The notes: generated by a model not told the origin, from the letters alone. DNA of 36,683 nt from a virus (IMGVR_UViG_3300024516_000005:1-36683); one strand, 5' to 3'. Shown: positions 7,054 to 15,463, numbered from the stretch's first letter. Program-made: numbers and translations.

Positions 7054-7821
7054 ATGACAAATACAAAAACAAAATTAATAGCATATGCAGAAGAGAATAA
7101 AAGGGAAACAGACAGGGTATTAAATATTGGGGCATGAGTTATATTATTTATGGGAATGATATTCGCTATAAGTATAGCTAGTGTAACTCCAGTTGATGCA
7201 AATAATGCATTATGTGAAAATCTATATAGAACAAATATAGAAGAAGCTAAAAGATTAGGATGTGATTTGAATGCAATAGAGAAAGATATAATGAGAGTAA
7301 AGAGGTGAGAATTACCTAAAGATTTAAAGACAAGTGTAAAATACTGAAAATATAATCAATCAGTCATTGTATATGAAAATCAAGCACAAGAAATGATTGA
7401 TAGAGGATTAAGTAAAACAAGAATACTAGATTTACTTACTCTGAAAACAATGGAATGTAATAAATATAACTGAGATTGTGAATGATTTAGTTGATGAGAT
7501 TATTGACCATTCCAAATTAACCAAATACATAGAGAACAATATAATGAATCATATAAATATAAGAAAAATAAAGATTGGGCAGGATTATATAATTATCAAT
7601 TAACTTACGCTAATAAATTAGTACAAGGTTATATGGATTGAAATTGTAGCTGGGAAAATGCAAGAATCTATAAAAGAGAATGAGAAACAACTAACGAGAG
7701 AAGGTATAAATGCGTGGCTATAAGTTACAATGGTAGTCCGAGATACAAACATACTTACGCAGAGTTAGGATGGCTTAAAAGGCAAATAATTAGTGATTAT
7801 ATGTTTAACAACTTTTTTTAA
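7054..7821 (+). CDS. Membrane-anchored lysozyme/transglycosylase-like protein, 255 aa
   Basis: Residues about 24-44 form an N-terminal transmembrane or signal-anchor segment. The C-terminal domain has L-L-T-L-K-T-M-E-C (E134 as candidate catalytic Glu) and G-D-Y-G-P-F-Q-I-N-Q-I-H (about residues 148-159), the G-x-x-Q-I-N signature of lysozyme-like/SLT folds. It probably cuts peptidoglycan from the outer side of the membrane, as an endolysin or a cell-entry enzyme. It heads its own transcript under the duplicated operator. In a parasitic CPR host it could also act on the wall of the neighbouring bacterium; that is speculation. Confidence 0.7.
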
Positions 7822-7841
7822 TTTAATAATAAAATAATAAT

Positions 7842-7997
7842 ATGACAATATTAAGAACATATTTAAAAAATAGAAAAAAAGAATTAAATGAGCTATTAGG
7901 AAAATTTGATTATCAAACAGATAAAGAAAGATTAAATGAATTAGAACAATTAGAGAAATTTATCGAACGAGTAAAAGTTGAAGTTAATAACCTATAA
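7842..7997 (+). CDS. Hypothetical coiled-coil peptide, 51 aa
   Basis: Lys/Glu/Leu-rich, probably one long helix; no TGA codon. Function unknown. Confidence 0.5.
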   Translation: MTILRTYLKNRKKELNELLGKFDYQTDKERLNELEQLEKFIERVKVEVNNL

Positions 7998-8003
7998 GAT
8001 AGT

Positions 8004-8132
8004 ATGAAAGAAAGAATTAGACGATTAGAAGAAAGAAAGAAATTCTTCACTATGTGGTATTACAGAAACCCAGAAATATGTTGAATACAATTAACAGAGA
8101 TAGAGAGGAGACTTAATTTATTAAGAAAGTAG
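8004..8132 (+). CDS. Hypothetical peptide, 42 aa
   Basis: Basic helical peptide with R-R-L-E-E-R-K-K-F-F-T-M-W-Y near its start; the stop is one base before the next ATG. Unknown function. Confidence 0.5.
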
Positions 8133-8133
8133 T

Positions 8134-8316
8134 ATGAATAAAGTTGAAGAGTTAATAGAGGAACAAACAAGTGTAATGGTACTAAAAAGTACACTCTTAC
8201 ATATAGATAAAAAGAAAAATACTTGTAATCCTGAACAAATAAAACAATTAGAGCAAGTACAGGAGAATATAAGAAAGAGAGTAGACTTATTAACGAAATT
8301 ATTATGAGAGAAATAA
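8134..8316 (+). CDS. Hypothetical helical protein, 60 aa
   Basis: Two predicted helices with a polar linker (H-I-D-K-K-K-N-T-C-N-P). Overlaps the YopX-like gene by 13 bp. Unknown function. Confidence 0.5.
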
Positions 8317-8696
8317 AATATCAAGCGTGGAATTGAAAGGAAATTATTATACATTCTTCTTTAGTGAATTGTTTAACAAGGCATCATACGCCGATATTAC
8401 CCATATTATTATGATGAGAAAAACATATTACTATTATTGATGGTATACCAAAAGAAGAATGGAAGCTTAGAGAATACACATGACTCAAAGACAAGAATGG
8501 TAAAGAGATATATGAAGGGGATATAATTAAGTGAAGAGTTACTGACAAAAGATGTATTGATTGACATATGATTGTTGAAAAAGAAAGAATATCTAATGAT
8601 TTTACAGATGTATATTGATATGATACTTTATGTGAGTTATGAGAAGTAATAGGCAATATATACGAAACCCCTAATTTTTTAAATAAAAACAAATAA
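8304..8696 (+). CDS. YopX family protein, 130 aa
   Basis: R-E-I-K-Y-Q-A-W-N-G-K-E at the start, Y-T-G-L-K-D-K-N-G-K-E-I-Y-E-G-D-I-I (about residues 58-75) in the middle and E-V-I-G-N-I-Y-E-T-P near the end are the defining YopX elements. Length fits the family. YopX proteins are frequent in phages of Gram-positive bacteria and have no settled function. Nine glycines are TGA-coded. Confidence 0.85.
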
Positions 8697-8872
8697 TGGA
8701 AAATTTTTCACCAGATATTATTCATAAATCCGTTACAGTTAATGACTTAAGGAATAGTTTAAAAAAAGACTATATAGAAAATAGAGATAAAAAAGATATT
8801 CCTTATTGTTGAAGTGAAGCTATTAAAATTAAAACAGATGTTTACAGGACTTTATTACTTGAATTAGTTTAA
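8696..8872 (+). CDS. Hypothetical protein, 58 aa
   Basis: Start overlaps the YopX stop (TAATG), implying translational coupling. Charged, mixed fold, one TGA-Gly. Unknown function. Confidence 0.5.
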
Positions 8873-8874
8873 TT

Positions 8875-9114
8875 ATGAAACTTAATGAACAATCAACTGA
8901 ATATTTAAATTCAGAACATGAAAGATTAGAAGAGAATAAAGATTTTCATGAATGAGATGAAATAATGCTAGAAGCTATAGATATAGCTCAGGTTAAAATA
9001 ATGGACATTCTAATGGAAAGAAAGAAACAAAAGGAAATGAATGAGGAGATAGATCATGAGATTGATGATAGAAGTTGATTCAATGATGTATTAGTAGGGA
9101 ATATTAGTATTTAA
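8875..9114 (+). CDS. Hypothetical acidic protein, 79 aa
   Basis: Glu/Asp-rich, helical, two TGA-Gly codons. Very acidic small early proteins may mimic DNA, but nothing specific is seen here. Confidence 0.5.
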
Positions 9115-9132
9115 TTTTTAATAAAAAATAAC

Positions 9133-9345
9133 ATGTATAAAATAACAATAGAGAGAGTAGAAGAAAAGGAAGTTATAAAAGAAGAATATCAGATGATTAA
9201 AAGAAAAGAATGACCTGATGACAAAGATAAATGGGGCTATGTTTCTATACCAAATATTCAAGAGGTAACGACAGAATTATATTCACAGAGTATCGAAAAA
9301 GATAGTTTTGATATAAAAAATAAAAAAGGTTATAGATGCTTTTAA
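9133..9345 (+). CDS. Hypothetical protein, 70 aa
   Basis: Beta-leaning start (Y-K-I-T-I-E-R-V) and a central G-P-D-D-K-D-K-W-G-Y-V-S-I. It resembles no family I can name. Confidence 0.5.
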
Positions 9346-9364
9346 TCAGTAATATAAAACAGTT

Positions 9365-9595
9365 ATGGTAAGACCAAGGATTATTATAGAAGAGTGAGAT
9401 GTATTCGGTAAATTAACAATAATAGAAGAACTAGATCAAAAAAAAGAAGTAAGATATTTTGATTGTAAATGTGATTGTTGAAGGATTACTTCAGTTGCAT
9501 TAACTAATCTTAGACAATTAAAAATAAAATCTTGCTGATGCTTACAAAAAGAAATAGTAATAAAGAATAATAAGAGAAGAAAACACTTAACATAA
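9365..9595 (+). CDS. Stand-alone zinc-binding module of AP2/HNH-type phage proteins, 76 aa
   Basis: G-D-V-F-G-K-L-T-I-I-E near the start, F-D-C-K-C-D-C-G in the middle and L-K-I-K-S-C-G-C-L-Q near residue 60 form a Cys4-type zinc knuckle. The same module is fused to an endonuclease-like domain in the gene at 11559-12161. Here it ends after a basic tail with no nuclease part, so it is either a free DNA-binding module or a remnant. Confidence 0.7.
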
Positions 9596-9600
9596 AAACT

Positions 9601-9780
9601 ATGGAAACAACTAATAAAAGACTAAGAATACAAGACATAACAGAATCTAATGATGTCCCGAAACTACAAAAACTACATGGGAAACTTGATATCATAAGAA
9701 CTCATAATGTTTATTATATAATTGAGTTAGAAGCTTTCAAGAAAAAGATAAAGGAACAAATAGATATTTTATTAAAATAG
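9601..9780 (+). CDS. Hypothetical protein, 59 aa
   Basis: Small mixed-fold protein without TGA codons, basic at its end. Unknown function. Confidence 0.5.
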   Translation: METTNKRLRIQDITESNDVPKLQKLHGKLDIIRTHNVYYIIELEAFKKKIKEQIDILLK

Positions 9781-9784
9781 AATT

Positions 9785-9994
9785 ATGAGCAATTTTACAA
9801 AAGAAGTATGAGAGGATAAATGGTATTGTATAGATGATCACTTTTGAAATCATAGATATTGATATGTTAAGATGACACAAGAAGAAAAAGAATCTGATAG
9901 TGCTTGGTTGTCATTTAATATTGAATGAAGAGAGGTTTTGAATGGTGAAAAGTTTAGTGAAATAATCTTGAAAAATAGCATTAAATCATTATAA
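9785..9994 (+). CDS. Hypothetical protein, 69 aa
   Basis: Aromatic-rich, with D-K-W-Y-C-I-D-D-H-F-G. Five TGA-Gly codons. Its last 27 bases overlap the promoter at 9968-9995. Confidence 0.5.
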
Positions 9995-9995
9995 T
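9968..9995 (+). promoter_or_regulatory. Promoter of the 10-kb structured RNA (TTGAAA-N16-TATAAT)
   Basis: TTGAAA (9968-9973), 16 bp, TATAAT (9990-9995). The predicted start, about 10002, falls at the first base of a palindromic stem. Confidence 0.8.
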
Positions 9996-10238
9996 ATATA
10001 GGCTATCTAGATAGCAGTGTAATGGGAAGTCTCCTTTCTTCCTGTTACACATTCATGATAGAATGAGTAGAAATTCTTGTTCTGTCACCATAAAGTGTAG
10101 GCAGTAAGCACTATAAACACCTCCAGAAATCTCGGGCTGTCGAGTAAGTGCAAGGGCTACACTATAAAGAGGCTCTATATGAACAAACGTAGGGAAATCT
10201 ATCGTTTATTCACCATACAAACTTAGGAGATACAAGAT

Positions 10239-10313
10239 ATGCAAAGTTCGATAAACAAACAAAAGAGAACAACTAACAAGAAACGAAGAAGACGCAGAAA
10301 AAGAACTAAGTAA
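10239..10313 (+). CDS. Arg/Lys-rich micropeptide, 24 aa
   Basis: AGGAGA lies 8 bases before the ATG, one of the clearest Shine-Dalgarno sites in the window. About half of the 24 residues are Arg or Lys, concentrated in the second half, so the product should bind nucleic acid or membranes. It is the only frame in the structured transcript starting near 10002. The frame could be chance in a purine-rich stretch, but the ribosome site argues otherwise. Confidence 0.5.
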   Translation: MQSSINKQKRTTNKKRRRRRKRTK

Positions 10314-10321
10314 GTAAAAAC

Positions 10322-10350
10322 TGAACTATTGGGAAATCCCTAATAGTTCA
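10322..10350 (+). terminator. Hairpin, probable weak terminator
   Basis: TGAACTATT-GGG pairs with CCC-T-AATAGTTCA around loop AAAT: 12 bp with one bulge. The following sequence, ACACTTT, is a poor U tract, so termination may be partial or the hairpin may act as a 3' stabiliser. Confidence 0.55.
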
Positions 10351-10378
10351 ACACTTTAAAATTTAATAAAAGGAAAAG

Positions 10379-10612
10379 ATGGAAGATAAAAAAAGAATTG
10401 TAGATTATGTAAGATCTCTTGATGTCTTAACAGAATACCAACAAGAAAAGATTATAAAATTACATATAGAAAAAAAGAATGAAGAGAGGAATGATTGATA
10501 TAAAGAATGAGTAGAATATGTGAGACGAGTTAAAGAAAGTGAATTAGCAGAAGAACTTGTTGAAGATTTAATGGATTTAGTAGAAAGGGTGAGAGAAATA
10601 AAAAACAGATAA
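10379..10612 (+). CDS. Hypothetical helical protein, 77 aa
   Basis: Charged coiled-coil-like protein preceded by AAAGGAAAAG, a fair ribosome site. Function unknown. Confidence 0.6.
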
Positions 10613-10842
10613 ACTAAGAGGGTTAAACTCCCTCTATAAATATATAGGATGGAGTACGTAAAGAATAAGTTATTGGATAGTTTGATACACTAGAAAAACA
10701 AAGCACCCAATATTAAATACTGACTTTTATAACAGCAACTTGTAAGTCTTAGAATTAATCAACTAAGCATCACTTAAATTGGTTATAAATAAACCCAGCT
10801 TACTCATTGCATATTCCCTTTTATATATTTAAGAATAAAAGG
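10613..10842. other. Non-coding gap
   Basis: About 230 bases without a credible gene. A 6-bp hairpin AGAGGG/CCCTCT lies right after the upstream stop, and CTTAG/CTAAG can pair further on. A 14-codon frame from 10649 has GGA before it but is otherwise unsupported. No promoter with the usual boxes is evident. Confidence 0.5.
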
Positions 10843-11103
10843 ATGAAATGATTATACGCATGATATGTATGTAGAAAATGTAATACATGAAAGAATCATG
10901 ATATGAATAGAATAAAATTACCATATAATATGGAAGAGACACAAAGAAAAAGATATTGATCTAGCATATGTGATAGTTGTAAAATAACAGTACTGAAAGA
11001 AAATGAACTAGAACTCATTCATAAATTAGAGGAAGAAAGAGAAGAACTTATAGATAAAATTGCTATAATAAATGGACACCTTACTAATATAAAATACTTA
11101 TAA
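10843..11103 (+). CDS. Small zinc-finger-like protein, 86 aa
   Basis: C-R-K-C (residues 10-13) and C-D-S-C (about 43-46) form two CxxC pairs spaced as in a treble-clef or zinc-ribbon fold; a helical C-terminal tail follows. Preceded by AAAAGG. It could be a transcription or DNA-binding factor; partner unknown. Confidence 0.65.
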
Positions 11104-11104
11104 G

Positions 11105-11554
11105 ATGAACAAAGAACTACTAAGACATATAGAAATACTAAAGACAGTACCAGAGATTAAAGAGAGTATTGAGGAATTGAAATTTGGGTGTGTTATAAAA
11201 TGGGACTTATGATATTTAAAATATTTATGAGAATTTACTGATTTTTCAGATTATGGGAATTGAGAATTATTACATAAGTTTTTAAGGGAAAGTTGATGAA
11301 CTTTTGAATGTAATCATCTACCAAAAACTGCAGAAATCATATGACAAATATCCGAAAGGTATTTAAGAATGTTTTGTAAGGAAAATCAAATATCATTTAA
11401 TTATTGACATAATTGTTTAAGGTTATGAATTGTTTGAAGTTGAATAAATACTCCGAGATATAGTGATTCAAAACCCTACATGGAACAATCAGAAGAGTTC
11501 TTTAAGAAACTAAACGATTGGATTTGCAAGGAGTTTTCTATTGATATAAATTAA
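11105..11554 (+). CDS. Hypothetical protein, 149 aa
   Basis: Starts one base after the zinc-finger gene. Mixed alpha/beta with several Cys and His residues and twelve TGA-Gly codons. No motif recognised. Confidence 0.6.
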
Positions 11555-11558
11555 AATT

Positions 11559-12161
11559 ATGAGAAAAGAATTGATTATTAAAATATGAGATAGATATAAT
11601 CATCTACTAATAGTAAAAGAATTATCACCAGTAATTACTACGCAGAAGATTAGAAGATTTGAATGTAAATGTGATTGCTGAAATACAATAAATGTACAAT
11701 TGAATAATTTAAGGAGTAATCAAACTAAATCTTGTTGATGCTTAAGAGTAAAAAATTCTTGATGAATTACTCATAGTATGAGCAGAAGTAAAATATATCA
11801 TTGTTGGAGTAATATGAAAGATAGATGTATTAACTCTAAAAATAAAAGATGGAAACATTATTGAGGACGCTGAATAACTTATGACAAAAAATGGGAAGCC
11901 TTTGAATGATTTTATGAAGATATGTGAAATGATTATAATAAATGATTAACTCTCGATAGAAGAGATAACGACTGAATCTATAATAAAGAGAATTGTCGTT
12001 GGATCACAAATGATAGACAACAGAGAAATAAATCTAATAACAGAATATACAAATGAAAATGTATAACCGAATGGTGCGAAGAATTATGATTAAATAGGAA
12101 TACAATTTATAGCAGAATAAATATATCTTGAAAAACTATTAAAGAAGCATTATGATTATAG
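11559..12161 (+). CDS. AP2/HNH-type homing endonuclease-like protein, 200 aa
   Basis: The N-terminal zinc module F-E-C-K-C-D-C-G ... K-S-C-G-C-L is followed by I-Y-H-C-W-S-N-M-K-D-R-C, Y-G-G-R-G-I, F-Y-E-D-M-G, L-T-L-D-R-R-D-N-D-G-I-Y and E-N-C-R-W-I-T (residues about 85-155). This is the conserved core of a large family of phage mobile-endonuclease-like proteins. A C-terminal helix-turn-helix-like tail follows. Free-standing homing nucleases of this kind spread by cutting related phage genomes. Nineteen glycines are TGA-coded, so it is fully adapted to this code. Confidence 0.8.
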
Positions 12162-12191
12162 AAGAGGAATTTAAAATTAATAAATAAAAGG

Positions 12192-12554
12192 ATGAAAACA
12201 ATAAACCCAGAACTGAGTAAGAGATTAGCTCCTTATTTGGAGGATGTAGAGACAGATCATGTTTTAATGGAAAATGTATTTTGAGATTATGTCCTATGAG
12301 ATGAGATATCTATGTGAACATTCAATCCAAAATGAGATAAATATAAGACTCTAACATTAGAAGAAGCTATTGATTTTATGCCTAGAGATATTTTGAATTG
12401 AGAATTAATGTTTAGTAAATATTCCTGTAGGTATGAAAATGCTTTATTAGATTGAAATCCTTGATTATTAATGTTTAATTGAAAAACTCTCCTACAAGCA
12501 ATAGAAAAGATGCTAGAATATTTACTTGATCAATGATTATTATGAAAGGAATAG
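12192..12554 (+). CDS. Hypothetical protein, 120 aa
   Basis: Acidic alpha/beta protein with ten TGA-Gly codons, preceded by AAAAGG. The next gene starts within its final codons. Unknown function. Confidence 0.6.
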
Positions 12555-12865
12555 AACAATACATAGAGTTTGCTATTAAGAATGGGTATGGATGAATAAA
12601 TAAATACCATTTCAATGGAGCTGATATAGAAGAGATACATATGAATGATGACTGAAGACCTTGGAATATAAGTACAACATATATCATCACAAGCAAGGAG
12701 TATTTAGAATCTGTTGCTAGAGGGATTACAGATCGAATGATATTAGGTTGAGAGAAAACATATACATCAGAGTTTTTAGACTTATTAACTCATACGCAAG
12801 CTATAGCTATTAGAGACAATAAGCTACCAGAATATATAAATAACTTACTCCCATGAAAACAATAA
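12542..12865 (+). CDS. Hypothetical protein, 107 aa
   Basis: Overlaps its neighbours on both sides by 13 bp, which points to translational coupling. Contains Y-I-I-T-S-K-E-Y-L-E-S-V-A-R-G. Unknown function. Confidence 0.6.
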
Positions 12866-13137
12866 TAACAAGAACTATACATCATTTTAATCCAATAAGA
12901 TGAACCACGAATAGTAAAATAGATGCAATATCTCTTTCATTGGATATATGAATTAGTGCTAGGGGTATAGAATCTAGTAATACATATATCAGTCGGACAA
13001 ATTGTGTTTATGAAGCTGAAGATCAGGAAATAGAAGAATTAAAAGAGATAAAATTAGATTTTTGGATAGATGAATTTTGAGTCTATCATAGGAATAAAAA
13101 GGATGAACAATGATGTAATACAAATATTTATAAATAA
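12853..13137 (+). CDS. Hypothetical protein, 94 aa
   Basis: Starts within the previous gene. Beta-leaning N-terminus and acidic C-terminal half. Unknown function. Confidence 0.55.
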
Positions 13138-13148
13138 CTTACTATGAG

Positions 13149-13424
13149 ATGACTAAGCAAGAAAAGATAGATGCTATATATGATAGCGATAAAATAGCAG
13201 GTAGATTCTGGGGAAATAGATTAGAGATTAATCTAAATGAAGTGTTATCAATGTTATATAATTGGCAAAGTTGAGAATGGAAGGTATTTGAAGAAAATTC
13301 ACAATTCCCTCAAATTATACTTAAAGTATGTGATTTATATGAAAATAAAAGAAAACCAATAGAAGAACAATCAGAAGAATGTATCTCGTATATTTTTAAC
13401 TTACTTAATGAATGAAAGCAATAA
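13149..13424 (+). CDS. Hypothetical protein, 91 aa
   Basis: Acidic helical protein with R-F-W-G-N-R-L-E-I-N-L-N-E-V-L near the start. An ATG at 13144 gives only eight codons, so 13149 is chosen. Last gene of the middle region. Confidence 0.6.
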
Positions 13425-13436
13425 AGAAACCCTGTA

Positions 13437-13464
13437 TTGTAATTTGTAATTAAATGAATATAAT
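13437..13464 (+). promoter_or_regulatory. Promoter of basic micropeptide unit (TTGTAA-N16-TATAAT)
   Basis: TTGTAA (13437-13442), 16 bp, TATAAT (13459-13464). Predicted start about 13471, leaving a 22-nt leader before the ATG at 13493. A terminator at 13571-13596 closes the unit. Confidence 0.75.
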
Positions 13465-13492
13465 GAGAGTACTTAATCTTAACTATATTATT

Positions 13493-13564
13493 ATGCCGAG
13501 CGATACAGTAAAAGAAAGAAAGAAAAACCTAAAAAGAAAAACTAAGGTAATTAGAAGAAAATAA
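13493..13564 (+). CDS. Basic micropeptide, 23 aa
   Basis: A 23-residue peptide with 12 Lys/Arg in a unit that has its own promoter and terminator. In-frame ATGs at 13454 and 13463 lie in or before the promoter -10 box, so 13493 is the likely start. Similar in size and charge to the peptides at 40 and 10239. No family recognised. Confidence 0.5.
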   Translation: MPSDTVKERKKNLKRKTKVIRRK

Positions 13565-13570
13565 TAACTT

Positions 13571-13596
13571 AAAAGCAGGAGAAATCTTGCTTTTTT
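13571..13596 (+). terminator. Intrinsic terminator before late genes
   Basis: AAAAGCAGGA/TCTTGCTTTT stem (one G-U pair) with GAAA tetraloop and six T residues. It separates the early/middle region from the head genes. Confidence 0.9.
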
Positions 13597-13613
13597 GTAT
13601 ATTTAGGTATAAT
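13587..13613 (+). promoter_or_regulatory. Late promoter (TTGCTT-N15-TATAAT)
   Basis: TATAAT at 13608-13613 with TTGCTT (13587-13592), or CTTGCT with 16-bp spacing. The -35 box overlaps the 3' arm of the upstream terminator. It precedes the head-gene operon and its structured leader. Confidence 0.65.
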
Positions 13614-13619
13614 AGATAT

Positions 13620-13692
13620 ATAAAACACACATAATAATAAATAGTGGGGGAGTATGTGTGTTGTATCCCTCACTTACTTTTTTAAACACACA
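13620..13692 (+). promoter_or_regulatory. Late-operon leader with pairing terminator loop
   Basis: A terminator-like hairpin AGTGGGGGA/TCCCTCACT (13643-13651/13666-13674, one G-U pair) is followed by TACTTTTTT. Its 14-nt loop carries TATGTGTGTT (13653-13662), perfectly complementary to AACACACATA (13624-13633) just upstream, near the predicted transcript start. A second AACACACA (13685-13692) lies next to the start codon at 13696. Alternative pairings could switch termination or translation of the head operon. Confidence 0.6.
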
Positions 13693-13695
13693 ATC

Positions 13696-14073
13696 ATGAC
13701 AGCACACGAATCAAAAGAGAATTACGTAATAGAAGCTATTACAAATAATGAATCAAAAGCAAAAGACATCAAAACAGAAACAAAGCCTAATTGAGATATG
13801 ACATTCTTATTCAAGGTAGGAAGAAAAAAACAAAAAATAGAGTTAACAAACTTAGAATATGAAATGGCAATGGCAAAGACTAAAAAGCCTTTTGTAGAAC
13901 CTATGCAAAAATACCTCAAAGAACTAGATGAAGCTACTTCAGCAGTAAGAGAGAAATACAAAGACTTCCTAGAAGATTACACAGAAACAGTCTCAAGAGA
14001 AACGGAAGAATTTGTAGTAAAGAAGATTAACGCTTATTTTAGCTTAGAGGATGATCTAGGTCTGATGAAATAA
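13696..14073 (+). CDS. Hypothetical late protein, 125 aa
   Basis: First gene of the late operon; helical and charged, with one TGA-Gly. An in-frame ATG at 13654 would add 14 residues encoded by the leader hairpin, but that is unlikely. Its position before the terminase genes is common for small packaging-associated proteins, but no family is recognised. Confidence 0.65.
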
Positions 14074-14076
14074 ATT

Positions 14077-14493
14077 ATGAGCAATTGAAAACAAGCATTT
14101 AAGCATTGAATGTCTAATACAAAAATATACAATGTATGGAAGCAAGTAAAGGTAAGGTGTTATAATAAAAATTCTAGTCGTTATAGCTCATATTGAGCTA
14201 GATGAATAATTGTTTCTTCCGAATGGCATGATTTTCAAAATTTTTACAGAGATATGTGACCTACTTATAAAGAAGGGTTAACTCTTGATAGAACAGATAA
14301 TAATTGAAACTATTGTAAGGAAAATTGCAGGTGGGTAACATATAAAGAGCAGATGAGAAACACAAGAAGAACACTCCTATATAAATGAAAATGTGCTAAA
14401 GATTGGTGTATGGAACTATGAATTAACTATTCCACTTTTACTACAAGAATTTATAAAGGTAAAACATTAAAGGAAGCATTAGAATTAATATAG
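14077..14493 (+). CDS. AP2/HNH-type homing endonuclease-like protein, 138 aa
   Basis: Has the same core as the gene at 11559 but without the zinc module: H-G-M-S-N-T-K-I-Y-N-V-W, R-C-Y-N, Y-G-A-R-G-I, F-Y-R-D-M-G, L-T-L-D-R-T-D-N-N-G-N-Y and E-N-C-R-W-V-T, then a helix-turn-helix-like tail. It sits as an insertion among head genes, a typical place for a free-standing homing endonuclease. Confidence 0.8.
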
Positions 14494-14509
14494 TATTAAC
14501 TAAATAAAA

Positions 14510-14815
14510 ATGGAAGATTTAAGAGAATTACATAAGTTAAAGTTTGGTAAGTATCCATCATCACAAATGAAGGAAGAAACACTTATTGCAAAGCTTAAAG
14601 AAAATATACCTGTATTAGTAAAAGATGAACCTAAAAAAGAAATACATGCTGAAGTAATATCAGATATACATTTCATAAATAAAAAAGAACCTGCAATGAC
14701 TACTATAGAAAATATGGTTACTAAAGTAATTGTACCTATAGAAGATAAAACAGTAGTTAGAATGACTACAAGAAGAAGAAACTGGTTAAAAAGACAAGAA
14801 GCACTTAATAAATAA
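14510..14815 (+). CDS. Hypothetical protein with HeH/SAP-like N-terminus, 101 aa
   Basis: D-L-R-E-L-H-K-L-K-F-G-K-Y-P-S-S-Q-M-K-E-E-T-L-I-A-K-L (within residues 3-30) resembles the short helix-extended-loop-helix segment found in small phage head proteins. The rest is low-complexity and ends in a basic R-R-R-N-W-L-K-R. No TGA codon. Confidence 0.55.
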   Translation: MEDLRELHKLKFGKYPSSQMKEETLIAKLKENIPVLVKDEPKKEIHAEVISDIHFINKKEPAMTTIENMVTKVIVPIEDKTVVRMTTRRRNWLKRQEALNK

Positions 14816-14821
14816 AAACAT

Positions 14822-15031
14822 ATGTTAGACTGGTATAAAGTATGAAATCTATGCTTTGATACAAAAGAGCAATGAGAAAAAGCAATAAAGAACTTTGAAT
14901 ACAAACAAAGAAACAATGAATTTGTAATAGAAGCTAAAGACTCCATATGAATGAGAGATTTATGGTTCAATACAGAAAAAGAAGTAAAAAACTTTATAGA
15001 TACAGCTAAGGTAGAATTAGATAATAAATAA
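14822..15031 (+). CDS. Hypothetical protein, 69 aa
   Basis: Small alpha/beta protein with F-D-T-K-E-Q-G-E-K-A-I-K-N-F. Position next to the terminases; unknown function. Confidence 0.55.
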
Positions 15032-15037
15032 TATGTT

Positions 15038-15463
15038 ATGATAGAAACAAAGAGATCAGATAAGAAAACTGATTCAAATACTCAAAAAACTGTATGAAGA
15101 AATACAGATAGGACAGAAGAGTGTGTAAGTAAATTAGAAGAGATATTAAGAATAGATTGAACTGTAAAGGAAGCTTGTAGTTATGCTAATATAGCAAGAA
15201 CAACATATTATGAATGGCTTAAAGTAGACGAGTTATTTAAGAACAGAATGGAGGATGCCTCAGAATACGCATTTATAGTAGCTAGAAAAACAATAAATAA
15301 GGCAATAAGAGAATGAGATGGAAAGCTCGCATTAGATATAATGAGAAGAAGAGATAAGAGATATAGAGACAAATCTGATAATAATATGACATGAACAGTG
15401 TCATTATTGCAATTACATGGTGAAACAGTAGAAAATGATGAAAATTGAGATGACTCAGAATAG
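15038..15463 (+). CDS. terS: Terminase small subunit, 141 aa
   Basis: I-D-G-T-V-K-E-A-C-S-Y-A-N-I-A-R-T-T-Y-Y-E-W-L (about residues 39-61) is a helix-turn-helix as in TerS DNA-binding domains. Then A-R-K-T-I-N-K-A-I-R-E-G-D-G-K-L-A-L-D and R-R-D-K-R-Y-R-D-K, also usual for the family. The acidic tail may contact TerL. It lies 25 bp before the large subunit. TerS recognises phage DNA and starts packaging. Confidence 0.8.

Larger units (their letters stand above)
10002..10350 (+). ncRNA. Large structured RNA with a small basic-peptide frame, about 350 nt
   Basis: Ordered stems begin at the predicted transcription start: GCTATCTAGATAGC (10002-10015); a 13-bp hairpin including two G-U pairs (10017-10029/10038-10050) with loop TCTCCTTT; AGTGTAG/CTACACT (10094-10100/10157-10163) enclosing GCACT/AGTGC (10108-10112/10147-10151) and CTCG/CGAG (10131-10134/10141-10144). 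The first 240 nt hold no credible gene. TCTCCT in the first loop is complementary to AGGAGA (10225-10230), the ribosome-binding site of the 24-residue peptide. It ends at a 12-bp hairpin (10322-10350). It is not a tRNA or a recognisable tmRNA. Confidence 0.6.

Noticed and set aside
10094-10163. tRNA gene, possibly tRNA-Gly(UCA)
   Set aside because: The 7-bp outer stem and 70-nt length look suggestive, but the inner stems are nested instead of forming a cloverleaf and no T-arm GTTCGA-like motif or CCA end is present.
10649-10693. 14-codon open frame
   Set aside because: Only a short frame after GGA with no promoter, terminator or conservation evidence; left as part of the non-coding gap.
13463-13492. 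Upstream starts for the 23-residue basic peptide
   Set aside because: The ATGs at 13454 and 13463 lie in or before the -10 box of the promoter and would not be transcribed from it.
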